Assembly: GCA_030704615.1 (NCBI GenBank)
Contig: CM060731.1
Coordinates: forward strand, 43,214,001-43,278,000
Reading direction: 5' to 3'
Length of the DNA: 64,000 bases
Source of the DNA: Takakia lepidozioides
Lineage: Eukaryota > Streptophyta > Takakiopsida > Takakiales > Takakiaceae
The stretch's first letter is position 1. Each line of letters begins with the position of its first letter. The notes beneath the pieces were generated by a model. It saw nothing but the letters and a program-made list of their open reading frames with translations, ran no database searches and had not been told where the DNA came from. The position numbers and the translations under genes were made by a program. This document shows positions 10,790 to 22,579 of the stretch, in pieces.

Positions 10790-13271
10790 CTTGCTTAGGT
10801 GCATCAAGATGTAAGGTCTGGAAGCTGGAAAGCAGGTGCACACTCACATTATCCAAAGTGGATTGACGTCAAATGTTTTTCTACTCAACACCTTTGTTGA
10901 CATGTATGTTAAGTGTGGGAGCATCATGGATGCTCACCAAGTGTTCAACAGAGTGCCTCAACGATCTTTGATCACGTGGAATATAATGCTGGCTGGATTT
11001 ACCAAGCATGGGTGTTAGGAATGCTTTGCAGACCTATGAGCAAATGCTGCGCGAAGGGGTGAAGCCCCACCACATCACAGTTGTTTGTGTTTGCAATGCG
11101 TGTGCAAGCCTGGGAGCTCTGGAAAAGGGGAAAGAGGTCCATGGTGACATCGTCAAAGTTGGAATTGTACCAGATGTCATTGTGAACACTGCCCTGGTGG
11201 ACATGTATGCCAAATGTGGGTGCATTGAGGATGCGAAGGGAGTTTCAACACTATGGCAACGAGATGTGGTGTCATGGAACGTGATGCTTGCAGGGTATGT
11301 ATAGCAGGGATGTGGTATGGAGGCTTTGGAGACCTATGATCAAATGATGGGGGAAGGGGGGAAGCCTGACCACATCATGTTTGTGTGCATTTGTAATGCG
11401 TATTCAAGCCACAGTTATTTGTGTTCTCAATGTTGGTGCCAACCTGGTGGCCCTGGAGAAGGGCAAAGATATCCATGCTGACATTATCAAAGCTGGAATT
11501 TCGTCATATATTAATTGGGAGACTGCCCTTGTTAACATGTATGCCAAATTTGGGAGTGTAAGGGAGGCCTGTCTAGTGCTCAAAAGTATGGCTGAGCGCC
11601 GTCTTTCTTGACCATTTGTGTGGGACCATTCTTGCAGCCCTGGAAAATGGCAAGGAGGTCCATGCTGCCATCATCAAAGCTGGAATTGGGCAAGATGTCA
11701 CTCGGGAGACTACCCTTGTGGACATGTATGCCAAATGTGGAAGCATGGCCGGTGCTCGTGGAGTATTTGACAATATGTTACATCAAAATGTGGGATAGAT
11801 CCTTTCATGAATTCATGCTACATGTATTTGTGACGAGAAGCAGGGGGTTGCCCCTCTAGATTTATACCAAATTCAGAATAGTGTTGCCCTCCTGGAGGCC
11901 TGGTGTGCTGGTGTAGGAAACAGACAGAACAGGATGGAGTATACCAGGTGCTCCTGCCAAACCTGCCAAGTTTGCAGAAAGGTTTGTGTCCTTTCTCTCG
12001 TTTCATGATGCAAGTGATGATTTGTTCTTCTGATTGGTTACTTGCCATATATGTTTGGAGGGTTCAGAAGCTAGTGACTTGTTCTCTACCTATAGAAATA
12101 AGAAGAGCAGCAATCCAGGGATAGGAGCATGTGGGTGTCATGTAAAAGTTGTCTCTAATTCGCTCCAAAATTGTCTGTTGTGATTTTTGTGCTTGTAGAC
12201 ATAGAGCAATAATGAGGATATACAGGCCAATCCTCAGAGCCATGGTGGCTAGTCCCCTGACCACAATGAGGCCACAATGTAAGTGCTGCAACGGTTCTCT
12301 TTTCCATCTTTTTCTCAAATGTCCATCTTCTATCATCATAAAAACTGCCTGGACTTGCCAGGTTACTGAAGCTTCCGTTCATTACGTCTTATGAGTACAT
12401 TCTCGATCCCTCTCCTGTATCTTACTTCACATTGTCGAGGGTATTCTCACCAGAGACTGACCCTCTTCAGGAACATCAAGAACATTGTGTCTGCACCTCT
12501 CTCCACCAACTTTGAAAATCTGAAGGCTAAGCCTAAAGCCCTGGACATGTATGTTAAGTGCGGGAGCGCTCACCAAGTGTTCAACAGAATGCCTCAACAA
12601 TCTTTGATCACGTGGAATATAATGTGACAGGATTTACCAAGCATGGGTGTGGTAGGAATGCTTTGGAGACCTATGAGCAAATTCTGTGCGAAGGGGTGAA
12701 GCCCAACTACATCACATTTGTTTGTGTTTGCAATGCGTGTGCAAGCCTCGGAGCTCTGGAAAAGGGGAAAGAGGTCCATGGTGACATCGTCAAAGCTGGA
12801 ATTGTACCAGATGTCATTGTGAACACTGCCCTGGTGGACATGTATGCCAAGTGTGGGTGCATTAAGGATGCGAAGGGAGTTTTCAACACTATGGCTGAAC
12901 GAGATTGGTGTCATGGAACGCGAGCCTGGCAGCTCTGGAAAAGGGCAAAGAGGTCCATGGCGACATTGTCAGAGCTGCAATTGTACCAAATGTCATCCTG
13001 AACAATACCGTCGTGGACATGAATGAAGGGAGTGTTCGACAGTATGGCTGAACGAGATGTGGTGTTGTGGAGGGCGATAATTGCAGGATATGCACAGCAC
13101 GGGCACGGGATGGAGGCTTCGGAGACCTATGAGCAAATGATGGGGGAAGGGGTGAAGCCCGACCGCATAACGTTTGTTTGCATTTGCAAAGCGTGTGCAA
13201 GCCTGGCAGAGAACACATATAAAGGTGATACTGTCCGGCTTCAAGCCGTTCTTTTACATTCCTTCAGATAG
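10790..13271 (+). pseudogene. PLS-type PPR gene, N-terminal and middle part (decayed)
   Basis: Plus-strand remnants of a pentatricopeptide repeat gene of the PLS class; such proteins bind organellar RNA for C-to-U editing. 10800-11000 encodes GLEAGKQVHTHIIQSGL, NTFVDMYVKCGSIMDAHQVF and SLITWNIMLAGFTKHG. Then come repeated triplets with [39 protein letters not shown] and DVVSWNVMLAGY. A second partial copy of the same N-terminal unit starts at about 12536, with GSIMDAHQ shortened to GSAHQ. An in-frame stop falls at the start (KM*GLEAG) and a 2-bp loss near 11015 shifts the frame relative to the copy at 12650; more frameshifts follow. 11800-12530 is non-PPR sequence separating the two partial copies. 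Not functional as read. Confidence 0.8.
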
Positions 13272-13289
13272 TTGCAGGACCTCCCTATG

Positions 13290-14947
13290 ACAACCATGCT
13301 GTGGGCATATCCTGCGATCATCGCATCCACGACACCACATTTCATTCAGTCACATTGTCAAATACTCCCTTTGCATCCTCAATGCACCCACATTTCGCAT
13401 ACATGTCCACCAGGGCAGTGTCCAGAATGACATTTGGTACAATTCCAGCTTTGATGACGTCACCATGCACATCTGCCCTTTTCCAGGGCTGCCAGGCTTG
13501 CACAAGCATTGCCAACGGACACAAACGTGATGTGGTTGCACTTCCCCCCTTTCCCCATCATTTGCTCATAGGTCTCCAAGGCCTCCATCCCGCACCCCTG
13601 CTGTGCATATCCTGCAAGCATGGCGTTCCAGGACACCAAATCTCGTTCAGCCATATTGTTGAACACTACCTCCGCATCCTCAATGCTCCCACATTTCGCA
13701 TACATGTCCACGAGGGCATTGTTCAGAATCACATTTGGTACAATTCTAGCTTTGGCGATGCAACCATGCACCTCTTTGCCTTTTTCCAGGGCTGCCAGGC
13801 TTGCACACGCACTGCAAACGCACACAAACGTGATGTGGTCGGGCTTCAACCCTTCCCCCATCATTTGCTCATAGGTCTCCAAAGCCTCCATCCCATGCCC
13901 CTATTGTGCCTATCCTGCAAGCATGGCGTTCCACGACACCACATCTCGTTCAGCCATATTGTTGACACTCCCTCCGCATCCTCAATGCTCCCACATTTGG
14001 CATACATGTCCACAAGGGTATTGTCCAGAATCACATCTGGTACAATTCCAGCTTTGGCGATGCAACCATGCACCTCTTTGCCTTTTTCCAGGGCTGCCAG
14101 GCTTGCACACGCACACAAACGTGATGTGGTTGGGCTTCACCCCTTCCCCCATCATTTGCTCATAGGTCTCCAAAGCCTCCATCCCACACCCCTGCTGTCC
14201 ATATCCTGCAATCATCCACGACACCACATTTCGTTCAGCCATACTGTCGAACACTCCCTTTGCATCCTCGATGCACTCACATTTGACATACATGTCCAGC
14301 AGGGCAGTGTTCAGGATGACATCTGGTGCAAATCCAGCTTTGACGATGTCACCATGGACCTCTTTGCACCTTTCCAGGGCTGCCAGGCTTGCACATGCAT
14401 TGCAAATGCAAACAAACGTTATGCGGCACATCAATTGCTCATAGGTCTCCAAAGCCTCCATCCCACGCCCCTGCTGTCCATATCCTGCAATCATCCATGA
14501 CACCACATTTCGTTCAGCCATACTGTCGAACACTCCCTTTGCATCCTCGATGCACTCACATTTGACATACATGTCCAGCAGGGCAGTGTTCAGGATGACA
14601 TCTGGTGCAAATCCAGCTTTGACGATGTCACCATGGACCTCTTTGCACCTTTCCAGGGCTGCCAGGCTTGCATATGCATTGCAAATGCAAACAAACGTTA
14701 TGCGGCACATCAATTGCTCATAGGTCTCCAAAGCCTCCATCCCGCCCCTTGCTGTGCATATCCTGCAATCATCGCACTCCACGACACCACATCTCGTTCA
14801 GCCATACTGTCGAACACTCCCTTTGCATCCTCGATGCACTCACATTTGACATACATGTCCAGCAGGGCAGTGTTCAGGATGACATCTGGTACAAATCCAG
14901 CTTTGACGATGTCACCATGGACCTCTTTGCACCTTTCCAGGGCTGCA
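13290..14947 (-). pseudogene. Inverted block of PLS PPR triplets
   Basis: On the minus strand, several PPR triplets run from 14947 down to about 13342, with motifs such as [36 protein letters not shown] and [19 protein letters not shown]. The longest uninterrupted frame is 13982-14782 (266 codons). This block lies in opposite orientation between plus-strand PPR repeats (to 13271) and the plus-strand E/DYW region (from 14950), and both borders cut through a motif, as expected for an internal inversion. Three units in 14200-14950 are almost identical with a 279-bp period. They lack most of the EGVKPN linker ([10 protein letters not shown]), which makes 93 rather than about 101 residues per triplet. 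Frameshifts at about 13950 and 14740 break the frame. Confidence 0.8.
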
Positions 14948-15237
14948 TGCAGCCACACTGGCCTACTGAATGAAGGAAGACGCTACTTCGATTCCCTGAG
15001 TCAAGATCATGGTGTTACTCTGACAGTAAAGCACTTTGGCTGTATGGTGGACCTTCTTGGACGTGCGGGACAACTGGTGAGGCAGTGGACCTGATTAATA
15101 AAATGCCAATCAATCCAGATGTTGTGGTGTGGAAGGCCTTGCTTGGTGCCTGCAGAATCCATGGCAATGTGGAGATGGCTGAACGTGCGGCAACATCTAT
15201 CCTCAAGTGGGATGAACAGGATGCCGCGACTTATGTG

Positions 15238-15276
15238 TTGCTATCAAACATCTATGCTGCAGCTGGCAGGTGGGAT
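15238..15276 (+). repeat. 39-bp direct repeat, copy 1
   Basis: TTGCTATCAAACATCTATGC and the next 19 bases (encoding LLSNIYAAAGRWD of the PPR E domain) recur exactly at 15594-15632. Confidence 0.85.
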
Positions 15277-15593
15277 GATACTGCAAAGGTGAGAAAAATG
15301 ATGAAGGTCAAAGGGGTTAGAAAGGAGCCAGGTCGCTTCTGCATTGAGGTTGGCAATAGGGTGCACACCTTTGTTGTAGATGACAAGTTGCATCCCAGAA
15401 TTAAGGAAATCCATGCTGACCTGAGAAGATTGTCTGGGCAGATGAAGGAGGTGGGGTATGTGCCTGACACGCGCTTTGTATTGCATGATGTGGGGGAGGA
15501 GGAATAGGAATTTTCTCTTTGCCATCACAGTGAGAAGCTGGCCATTGGTTTTGCACGACCCCTACGACATCTCCTCCTCCACTGAATTTACAA

Positions 15594-15632
15594 TTGCTAT
15601 CAAACATCTATGCTGCAGCTGGCAGGTGGGAT
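15594..15632 (+). repeat. 39-bp direct repeat, copy 2
   Basis: Exact second copy of 15238-15276, at the point where DYW-domain coding stops, so it marks the deletion or rearrangement junction. Confidence 0.85.
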
Positions 15633-15640
15633 CCATCTGA

Positions 15641-16838
15641 GCAGCAGAATGTTCTCTCTGCATTTTACCAGCGCCTAACAACAAGCTGTATGTCCCATCA
15701 CATTTCACATGAGCTTGTTTTTCCTTGTACAACAATTTGACACATAGAATAGTTTATATAGCTACCTGTTATGTGCTAACTCTCTTTCTCAAAAAGACAT
15801 GCAGAGAGGAAAGGGAGATTGTCAATGCCCAATGTGAGGGTGGCCTGAAGACAATATCCGTTTTCTGCTACAATGTCCGGGGGTATTCTCATCAGGCTGA
15901 GCCTGACCTCTCTGAACTTGTTTCCAGTCTATGACATGGGAGAGGCAATCATGGATGACCTCAAAGGTTTACCCACCCTCGGCACTAGACTGAAATGTAA
16001 ACTCAGGGGCAACCTGAAGACACAGGGATAGCATTGTGGCCGTGCCCCCAGTCTGGGCGGAACAAGAGCAAACCTTTGTGAGGGGCTCACTCCAGTAGCA
16101 ATATCCATCAACATGACTCGAATATCTCATACGAGCACACTTAAAACAGAAGTTGGGGGCTTAGGAAATAAGCTCTGCTTGCTTTGTGTAATTATGAAAA
16201 GAGCGTTATGAAGGCCAGCCTTGAGATCCTACTAACGAATGAAGAAAGAAAGAAGGTGGGTCTCTTTTGAACATATTCATGAAAGCTCATAGAACAAACT
16301 ACCTTCAATTTCGAAGAGAAATACCCATATCCGCATCAGTTCTTTTTATCAAGACACATTTTGTTCAAAACAATAATATTATTTGTCACTGAGTTTATGT
16401 AGACAACTATTTTTTTTAAGAATGTATCTTCGAATATATTATCTATTATATCAAAATGCTAATGTCCACCGTAAATAATAAAAACTTGGGCATATGTATA
16501 ACTTCAAATAATATGAAAAACAAAATGTTAATGCGGAGAGGCAGACAAAATAAACGATTTGAAATCTACACCAATTGCAAATAAAGATGAAAAAGATATC
16601 ATACATTCATAATCCAAATCCAAAATCTGCTTGTTGTATCAAAATGAGCCACAATCATTACACCGAACAAATGAATCTTGAAATAAAATACAGAGGAAAA
16701 ATACAGAAAATACAAAAATACAGAAAAGGGGTTCCACTCCCCCTCACTTCTTGGGCATAGATAGAGGTAGTTGCATCAAACAATGAAATACAGAGATGTG
16801 ACATACATAGATGTAAGACCATAGTATGACCCACTTAG
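15641..16838. other. AT-rich intergenic stretch
   Basis: No gene is seen. From about 16270 to 16760 the DNA is strongly AT-rich with A-runs. No terminal repeats were identified. Confidence 0.4.
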
Positions 16839-16885
16839 TTCTTAGAATTCGTCACTAGTAATGCGGAGCAACGCGAAGCCCTAGT
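16839..16885 (+). mobile_element. Helitron-like 3' terminus, copy 1
   Basis: CTTAGAATTCGTC followed by GCGGAGCAACGCGAAGCC and a terminal CTAG-T. About 45 bases are shared with 22580-22625 in the same orientation, and similarity ends abruptly after CTAGT, as expected for Helitron 3' ends (CTRR before a host T). The hairpin is weak (GCG/CGC core), so the call is tentative. Confidence 0.4.
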
Positions 16886-17880
16886 TCTAGCGACGACCGA
16901 AGGTCGGAAGCTAGTTTAGCGTAGAGCAGGAATAGGGTGCCATAGTGCCTCGTCATCGTCGCCACATCATCGTCACCACGTTTCGTCATCGTCAATTTTC
17001 GTCGAACCTGCCCGGATTGCCCGAAAATGTCAGTGCAGCTCGAGGAAGGGATGACGATACCAAGCATCCTTGCGCGGAGGGGTTTCATGCAATGTGGTGA
17101 GGGCACCTTCTTCTTCGACCTATTTTAGCCTGTTTTGCCTCTCATCAGACTCGGCCCTGAGATGCCTGTTATCAAAGTCGTCCCTATTCATGTTGAATTC
17201 TGTAAGTTAGTTTGTTGGTGGATCTATGGTGGTTTTGGAGTGATTTTGACATGTTACTGCCAATGTGGCAACAGGAAAGAATCGAAAAACAGATAACAGA
17301 GACGAGGAGAATCACTGGAATGAATACCTATGATTCCCTGTGGAAGATAGCTACAAGAAACCTGCATGGGTAGATGGTCAACTGGAAGCCGCAGCAGCAA
17401 CGGCACAATTGATAAATCAAGCACTGCTAATCAAGGCATTCTTCAACACATTTCACCCTGTTTTTCCCTCTTATCAGAATTGGCCCTAAATTTCCATGCA
17501 ATTGAGCATAGGAACTAGTGTGATAAGTTGAGTTGGGTGTTTCCTCGAAAAAATCTAGGCTATCATTGTCAGCTGCTAGCATCAAGGCAAGGATGTATGC
17601 ATGATTTGTGCATGGATAGCTGAAGGAGCAGGGGATAGAGTGTGGGTCCAGATTCAAGCATTGCTATTGAAGGCACCTTCTTCAACACATTTCACCCTGT
17701 GTTTCCCTCTTAACAGAATCGGCCCTAAATTTCCATGTTGAATTCTGCAAGTTAGCTGGTTGAGTGAATCTAGTTTGGAGTGACCTAGGCACCTCAACCA
17801 CGACCATAGCTTCTGAAAGAGGATCAAGAGAGGGAGTCCACAATGCCTCTTCTGGCACTTCTGGCCGTGTGAAGATGCTT
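16886..17880 (+). repeat. Leader sequence of the PPR duplicate (inverted copies downstream)
   Basis: No complete gene. 17170-17340 matches the reverse complement of about 20380-20540, and 17440-17760 plus 17800-17880 match the reverse complement of about 22000-22370 (shared blocks include GGAACTAGTGTGAT and AGAGGGAGTCCACAATGCC). It is the upstream flank of the PPR fragment at 17880 and shows that the PPR loci were duplicated together with their leaders. Confidence 0.6.
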
Positions 17881-18176
17881 TGTGTGGCAGGTAGTCTGAC
17901 AAAGGCTATGTACAGACTTTAAACCAAGGAGGCATTTCAGATACGTATGTCTGTCTTTTGCTTAAGTGCATCAAGATGGAAGGTCTGGAAGTTGGAAAAC
18001 AAATGCACACTCACATTATCCAAAGTGGATTCCCGCCAAATGTTTTTCCACTCAACACCCTTGTCAACATGTATGTTAAGTGCAGGAACATCATGGATGC
18101 TCACCATTGTTCTACAGTATGGCTGCTCAACACAGCCCATCTAGAGGCCAATGGTCGGTTTGAAGGCACATGTTGA
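17881..18176 (+). pseudogene. N-terminal PPR fragment
   Basis: Encodes GLEVGKQMHTHIIQSGFPPN and NTLVNMYVKCRNIMDAH, matching the N-terminal unit at 10.8 kb. The preceding VKMLCVAGSL matches VKMLCEAGRL of the minus-strand copy near 22.0 kb. An in-frame TAA after YRL and a frameshift break it, and it ends at 18176. Confidence 0.7.
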
Positions 18177-18221
18177 AGGATTGAACCCAGGATCACTAAC
18201 CGAGCACAAGGCTCATGGGAC

Positions 18222-18242
18222 GGGGGGGGGGGGGGGGGGGGG
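18222..18242 (+). repeat. Poly-G tract
   Basis: About 21 consecutive G, followed by GTGTGTGGGG. It may be a real homopolymer or contain assembly length error; it could form a G-quadruplex. Confidence 0.7.
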
Positions 18243-18463
18243 TGTGTGGGGGGAGGTGGGGAGAAGATCATACCACACCGGACAAGGTTGATTTTTCTTT
18301 ATATATATGCAGTAACTCGTATTAAATCAAGGGAAATAACCTTGGGAGAACTTTAAGGGCTTACCAGAAGGTGGGTAACATACCTGGGGAAAGATATTTT
18401 TTAGTTTGATAGGTGAAACAGCTGTCTGGAGTGTTTTCTGGCTGCTGTATTACCCTGAGATTA

Positions 18464-20363
18464 TTACCAGTAGTCCCCACAAGAACACACCCCATTGTTG
18501 AAGTGATGAAAGCAGATGGCATCCCTTGCAATAATTTCTCGTGCAACAATTTTGGATATCAACTTGGTGCGGCACTCCCCACATACACATAGGTTTTTAA
18601 TGATGCGGATAGGGGTCCTAGGGGGTGTGCTAATGAGCCCAAAAGCTATGGCCAGCTTTTCGCTGTGGTGCTAAAGAGTCTGTTCCTTCATCTGCTGATC
18701 CACATCACGCAACACAAAGCGTGTCTCAGGCACATATCCAGCCTCCTTAATCTGCCATGTCAATCTCTCTAACGCATCTTAGATCTCCTCTGCTTGGTGG
18801 TGAGATCTATCTCCAACGGCAAATGTATACATCTTGTGATTCCACCTTGAAAATACATTCTGCAGCACACTCTGCTAACTCCACATTTCCATAGATTCTG
18901 CAGGCACCAAGCAAGGCCCCCCACACTGAAGCACCTGGTTTGAGTGCCATGTTGGCAATGAAATCTTCTTCATCCAAGCGCCCTGCACGGCCAAGGAGGT
19001 CAACCATGCAGGTGTAGTGCTTTTCTGTTGGTGTAATGCCATGCTCTTGACACATGGATTGAAAATAATGACCACCTTCATCTACAAGGCCCAAATGGCT
19101 GCATGCAGAGAGAACACCAATAAATGTGACCTCATTTGGCTTCACACCAGTTCAAACAGTTGGAGAGCCTCGTGACCATGCCCATGCTGAGCGTATCCTA
19201 TAATCATCCAATCCATGAGACCACATCTGGTTTACGAATTTTGTCAAACACCTCCCGTGCATCCTCTACACTCCCACATTTGGTATACAAATCAATGAGG
19301 GCATTCCTGACGTAGACATCTGACTCACACACAGATTTGATAATGTAGGCATGGACCCACTTGCCCTGTTCCAGGGATGCTTCACACCCTCTCTTTGCAT
19401 TTGTCGAAAGAGTTTGACACATTGAGTGCATCCATCACACTCCTGCACTTGCAATACATACTGACAAGGGCATTCCCGAGTCCAACATCTGACTCAAATT
19501 CAGCTTTGATGATGCTGGCAAGGAGCTGCTTGCCCCGTTCTAAAGCCTCCGGGCCAGCACAAGCGTTGAGGACACTAATAAAGGAGACAATATCTGCCTT
19601 CATGCCTTCTCTTTGCATGCGCTGAAAGAGTTAAAAAGACCATGACCATGCTGAGCAGATCCTGCAATCATAGCAGTCCATGAGAGCCCATCTCGCTTGG
19701 GCATTGCACGTCAAATACTCGGGTGGCATCCGTCAAACTCTCACACCTGCGATACATGCTGACAAGGGCAGTCCCCACAGGGACATCCCCCTCAAGTCCA
19801 GCCTCAATGCACGCACATTTTGCATACATGTCCACCAGGGCAGTGTTCAGGATGACATCTGGTTCAATTCCAGCTTTGACAGTGTCACCATGGACCTCTT
19901 TCCCCTTTTCCAGAGCTCCCAGGCTTGCACACGCATTACAAACAAAAACAAACGTTATGTGGTTGGGCTTCACCCCTTCGCACATCATTTGCTCATAGGT
20001 CTCCAAAGCCTCCATCCCGTGCATACATGTCCACCAGGGCAGTGTTCAGGATGATATCTGGTACAATTCCAGCTTTGACGATGTCACCATGGACCTCTTT
20101 CCCCTTTTCCAGAGCTCCCAGGCGTGCACGCGCATTGCAAGAAAAAACAAACGTTATGTGGTTGGGCTTCACCCCTTCGTACATCATTTGCTCATAGGTC
20201 TCCAAAGCCTCCATCCCGCACCCTTGTTGTGCATAGCCTGCAATCATCGCACTCCACGACACCACATCTCATTCAGCCATACTTTCGAGCACTCCCTTTC
20301 CTTGATGCACGCACATTTGACATACATTTCCACCAGGGCAGTGTTCAGAATGACATCTGCATT
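18464..20363 (-). pseudogene. PPR-E-DYW editing factor pseudogene, copy B2
   Basis: Minus-strand PPR gene remnant that keeps its C-terminus. From about 20363 down: PLS units ([41 protein letters not shown]), then older-looking units (SLEQGKWVHAYIIKS, NALIDLYTKCGSVEDAREVF). The E domain at 19145-18807 has VTFIGVLSACSHLGLVDEGG and [18 protein letters not shown]. The DYW deaminase at about 18740-18464 has [33 protein letters not shown] (zinc cysteines kept, the usual following His is Arg) and the terminal CSCGDYW then TAA (18464-18466). In-frame stops precede DALERL and HHSEK, and the segment linking the E domain to DYW (TYVLLSNIYAAAG) is deleted near 18820. Dead as read. Confidence 0.8.
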
Positions 20364-20620
20364 CACCTTTTGCCTTGGTTGTCCCACCATTGACTGGGGT
20401 CAGAGAAGTATTCATTCCACAGCTTCTCTTCATCTCTGTTACCTGTTTTTGGATAGTTTCCTGTTGTCACATTGGCAGTATCATGTCAAAGTCACTGCAA
20501 ACTAGATTCACTCAACCAGCTAACTCGCAGAATTCAACATGGAAATTTAGGGCCGATTCTGATTAGAGGGAAAAACAGGGCGAAATGTGTTGAAGAAGGG
20601 CCTTCATTAGCAGTGCCTTC
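20364..20620 (-). repeat. PPR leader, inverted copy
   Basis: The reverse complement of 20380-20600 matches 17170-17340 and 17690-17760 (GACATG.TACTGCCAATGTG and AGGGCCGATTCTG blocks). It shows that another PPR leader was copied here in opposite orientation. Confidence 0.55.
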
Positions 20621-20689
20621 ATGAAGCCTTAACCCCATGGGAACTCTGGAAATCTTCATATTTGAAAAATGGGGCACATTAGATGTGTT

Positions 20690-22060
20690 AATATTTCACT
20701 GGAGATTCCAGTTCCTCGGACACCTGACTATCAGTGGGAACAGTCGCTCCAAAACTACTAAGGTGATGCCCGCAACAGTTGAACACCATACAAATTGAGC
20801 AACTTAGGATAATGTGAGTGTGCACCTGCTTTGTCACAGGGTGCACATGTTCACCAGGGCAGTGTACAATTCCAGCTTTGACGATGTCACCATGGACCTC
20901 TTTGCCCTTTCCAGGGCTGCCAGGCTTGCACAGGCATTGCAAACGGAAACAAACGTGATGTGGTCGGGCTTTCAGCCCTTCCCCCATCATTTGCTCATAG
21001 GTTTCCAAAGACTCCATCACGCGCCCTTGCTATGCATACCCTGCAATCATCGCACTCCACAACACCAAATCTCGTTCAACCATACTGTCAAACACTCCCT
21101 CCGCATCCTCGATGCACCCACATTTTGCATACATATCCACAAGGGTATTGTTCAGAATCACATCTGGTACAGTTCCAGCTTTTGCGATGCAACCATGCAC
21201 CACTTTGCCCTTTTCCAGGGCTGCCAGGCTTGCAAATGCACAGACCTGATGTGGTCGGGCTTCACCCCTTCCACCATCATTTGCTCACACGTCTCCAAAG
21301 CCTCCATCCCGCGCCCCTGCTGTGCATACCCTGCAAGCATCGCATTCCACGACACCACATTTCATTCAACCATATTGTTGAACACTGCCTTTGCATCCTT
21401 GATGCTCCAACATTTGGCATACATGTCCACGAGGGCATTGTTCAGAATGACATCGGGTACAATTCCAGCTCTGACAATGTCGAAGTGGGCCTCTTTGCCC
21501 TTTTCCAGAGCTGCCAGGCTTGCACACGCATTGCAAACACACACAAACGTGATGTGGTTGGGCTTCACCCCTTCCCCCATCATTTGCTCATAGGTCTCCA
21601 CAGCCTCCACCCCACGTCCCTGCTGTGCATACCCTGCAAGCATCGCGCTCCACGACACCACATCTCGTTCAGCCATATTGTTGAAAACTGCCTTGCATCC
21701 TTAATGCACCCACATTTGGCATACATGTCCACTAGAGCAGTGTTCAGAATGACATCTGGTACAATTCCAGATTTGACGATGTCATCATGAACCTCTTTCC
21801 CCTTTTCCAAGGCTCGCACATGTATTGCAAACACAAACAAACGTGATGTGGATGGGCTTCACCCCTTGTGTGCACCTGCTTTCCAGCTTCAAGGCCTTTC
21901 ATCTTGATGCACTTATGCAAGAGACAGACATATGTATCTGAATCTGCTGAAATTCCTCCTTGGTTTAAAGTCTGTAGATCCTCTTTCAGTCTGCCTGCCT
22001 CACAAAGCATCTTCACATGTGCCAGAAGAGGCATTGTGGACTCCCTCTCTTGATCCTCTT
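20690..22060 (-). pseudogene. PLS PPR pseudogene, copy B1
   Basis: Minus strand. The N-terminal part at 22060-21840 encodes LAHVKMLCEAGRLKEDLQTL, SDTYVCLLHKCIKMKGLEAG and KQVHT. It then joins out of frame to PLS triplets: [54 protein letters not shown] and [18 protein letters not shown] (21362-21676). A last piece near 20850-20700 re-enters the N-terminal unit (KQVHTHIILS). Frameshifts occur about every 300 bp and no E or DYW domain follows, so this is a truncated tandem neighbour of copy B2. Confidence 0.78.
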
Positions 22061-22129
22061 CCAGAAGCTGTGGTCAGGGTTGAGGTGCCTGATTTTATCA
22101 ACTGTACCGCTGCAGCTGCTGCCTTTAAT

Positions 22130-22579
22130 TAACCATCTACGCATGCAGGTTTCTTGTAGCTATTGATCCATAGGAAATCATACGTAATCTTGTGCTTGAA
22201 ATCTGGCCCTCTTGGATATCTGGACCCACACTCTATCCCTTCTCCTTCAGCTATCCATGCTTCTGCACAAATCATACATTCATCTTTGCCCTTGCTGCTA
22301 GCAGCTGACAATGACAGCCTAGATTTGTTCTAGGAAACACCCAATCACACTAGTTCCTATGCTGAATTGATTCATTGGACATTAAAGAAAATTTACCTTT
22401 ATCTTTATCAAAGAGGTTATTTTCTCCTCAACCATAATGAAGGCCCTGATTTGTGAGAAGTAGCTTCCCGTTTTTTCTTTTCTTTTGTTTCTTTTCTTTC
22501 TTTTGAAAGTCTTAGGTGTCTACCTATGGTAATGCACCATGGGAATGACCCACCCCTTTTTGTGGAAATTGAACATAGG
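22130..22579. other. Inverted match to the 17.4-17.7 kb leader, then a pyrimidine-rich tract
   Basis: 22160-22370 reverse-complemented matches 17500-17680. 22465-22510 is a T/C-rich tract (TTTTCTTTTCTTTTG type). A 60-codon minus-strand frame here (22129-22311) lies within the duplicated leader; whether it is coding is unknown. Confidence 0.4.

Larger units (their letters stand above)
14950..15640 (+). pseudogene. PPR E/E+ domains with truncated DYW deaminase
   Basis: Plus-strand C-terminal part of a DYW-type PPR editing factor: [32 protein letters not shown], then after a frameshift near 15085 INKMPINPDVVVWKALLGAC, YVLLSNIYAAAGRWDD and GYVPDTRFVLHDVGEEE. A TAG at 15505-15507 is followed in frame by [11 protein letters not shown], the HxE zinc and catalytic motif of the DYW deaminase. 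The domain stops after RPLRHLLLH and lacks the later CxxCH and the DYW terminus. It is the natural end of the PPR locus that begins near 10.8 kb. Confidence 0.82.

Noticed and set aside
13301-14500. 399-codon plus-strand open frame
   Set aside because: It is the antisense of the minus-strand PPR triplets; low-complexity His/Ser/Cys composition and no domain of its own.
18222-18242. Poly-G tract as a functional element
   Set aside because: A homopolymer of uncertain length, likely affected by sequencing; recorded only as a repeat.
20814-21790. Plus-strand frames of 259 and 276 codons
   Set aside because: Antisense of PPR repeats in copy B1.
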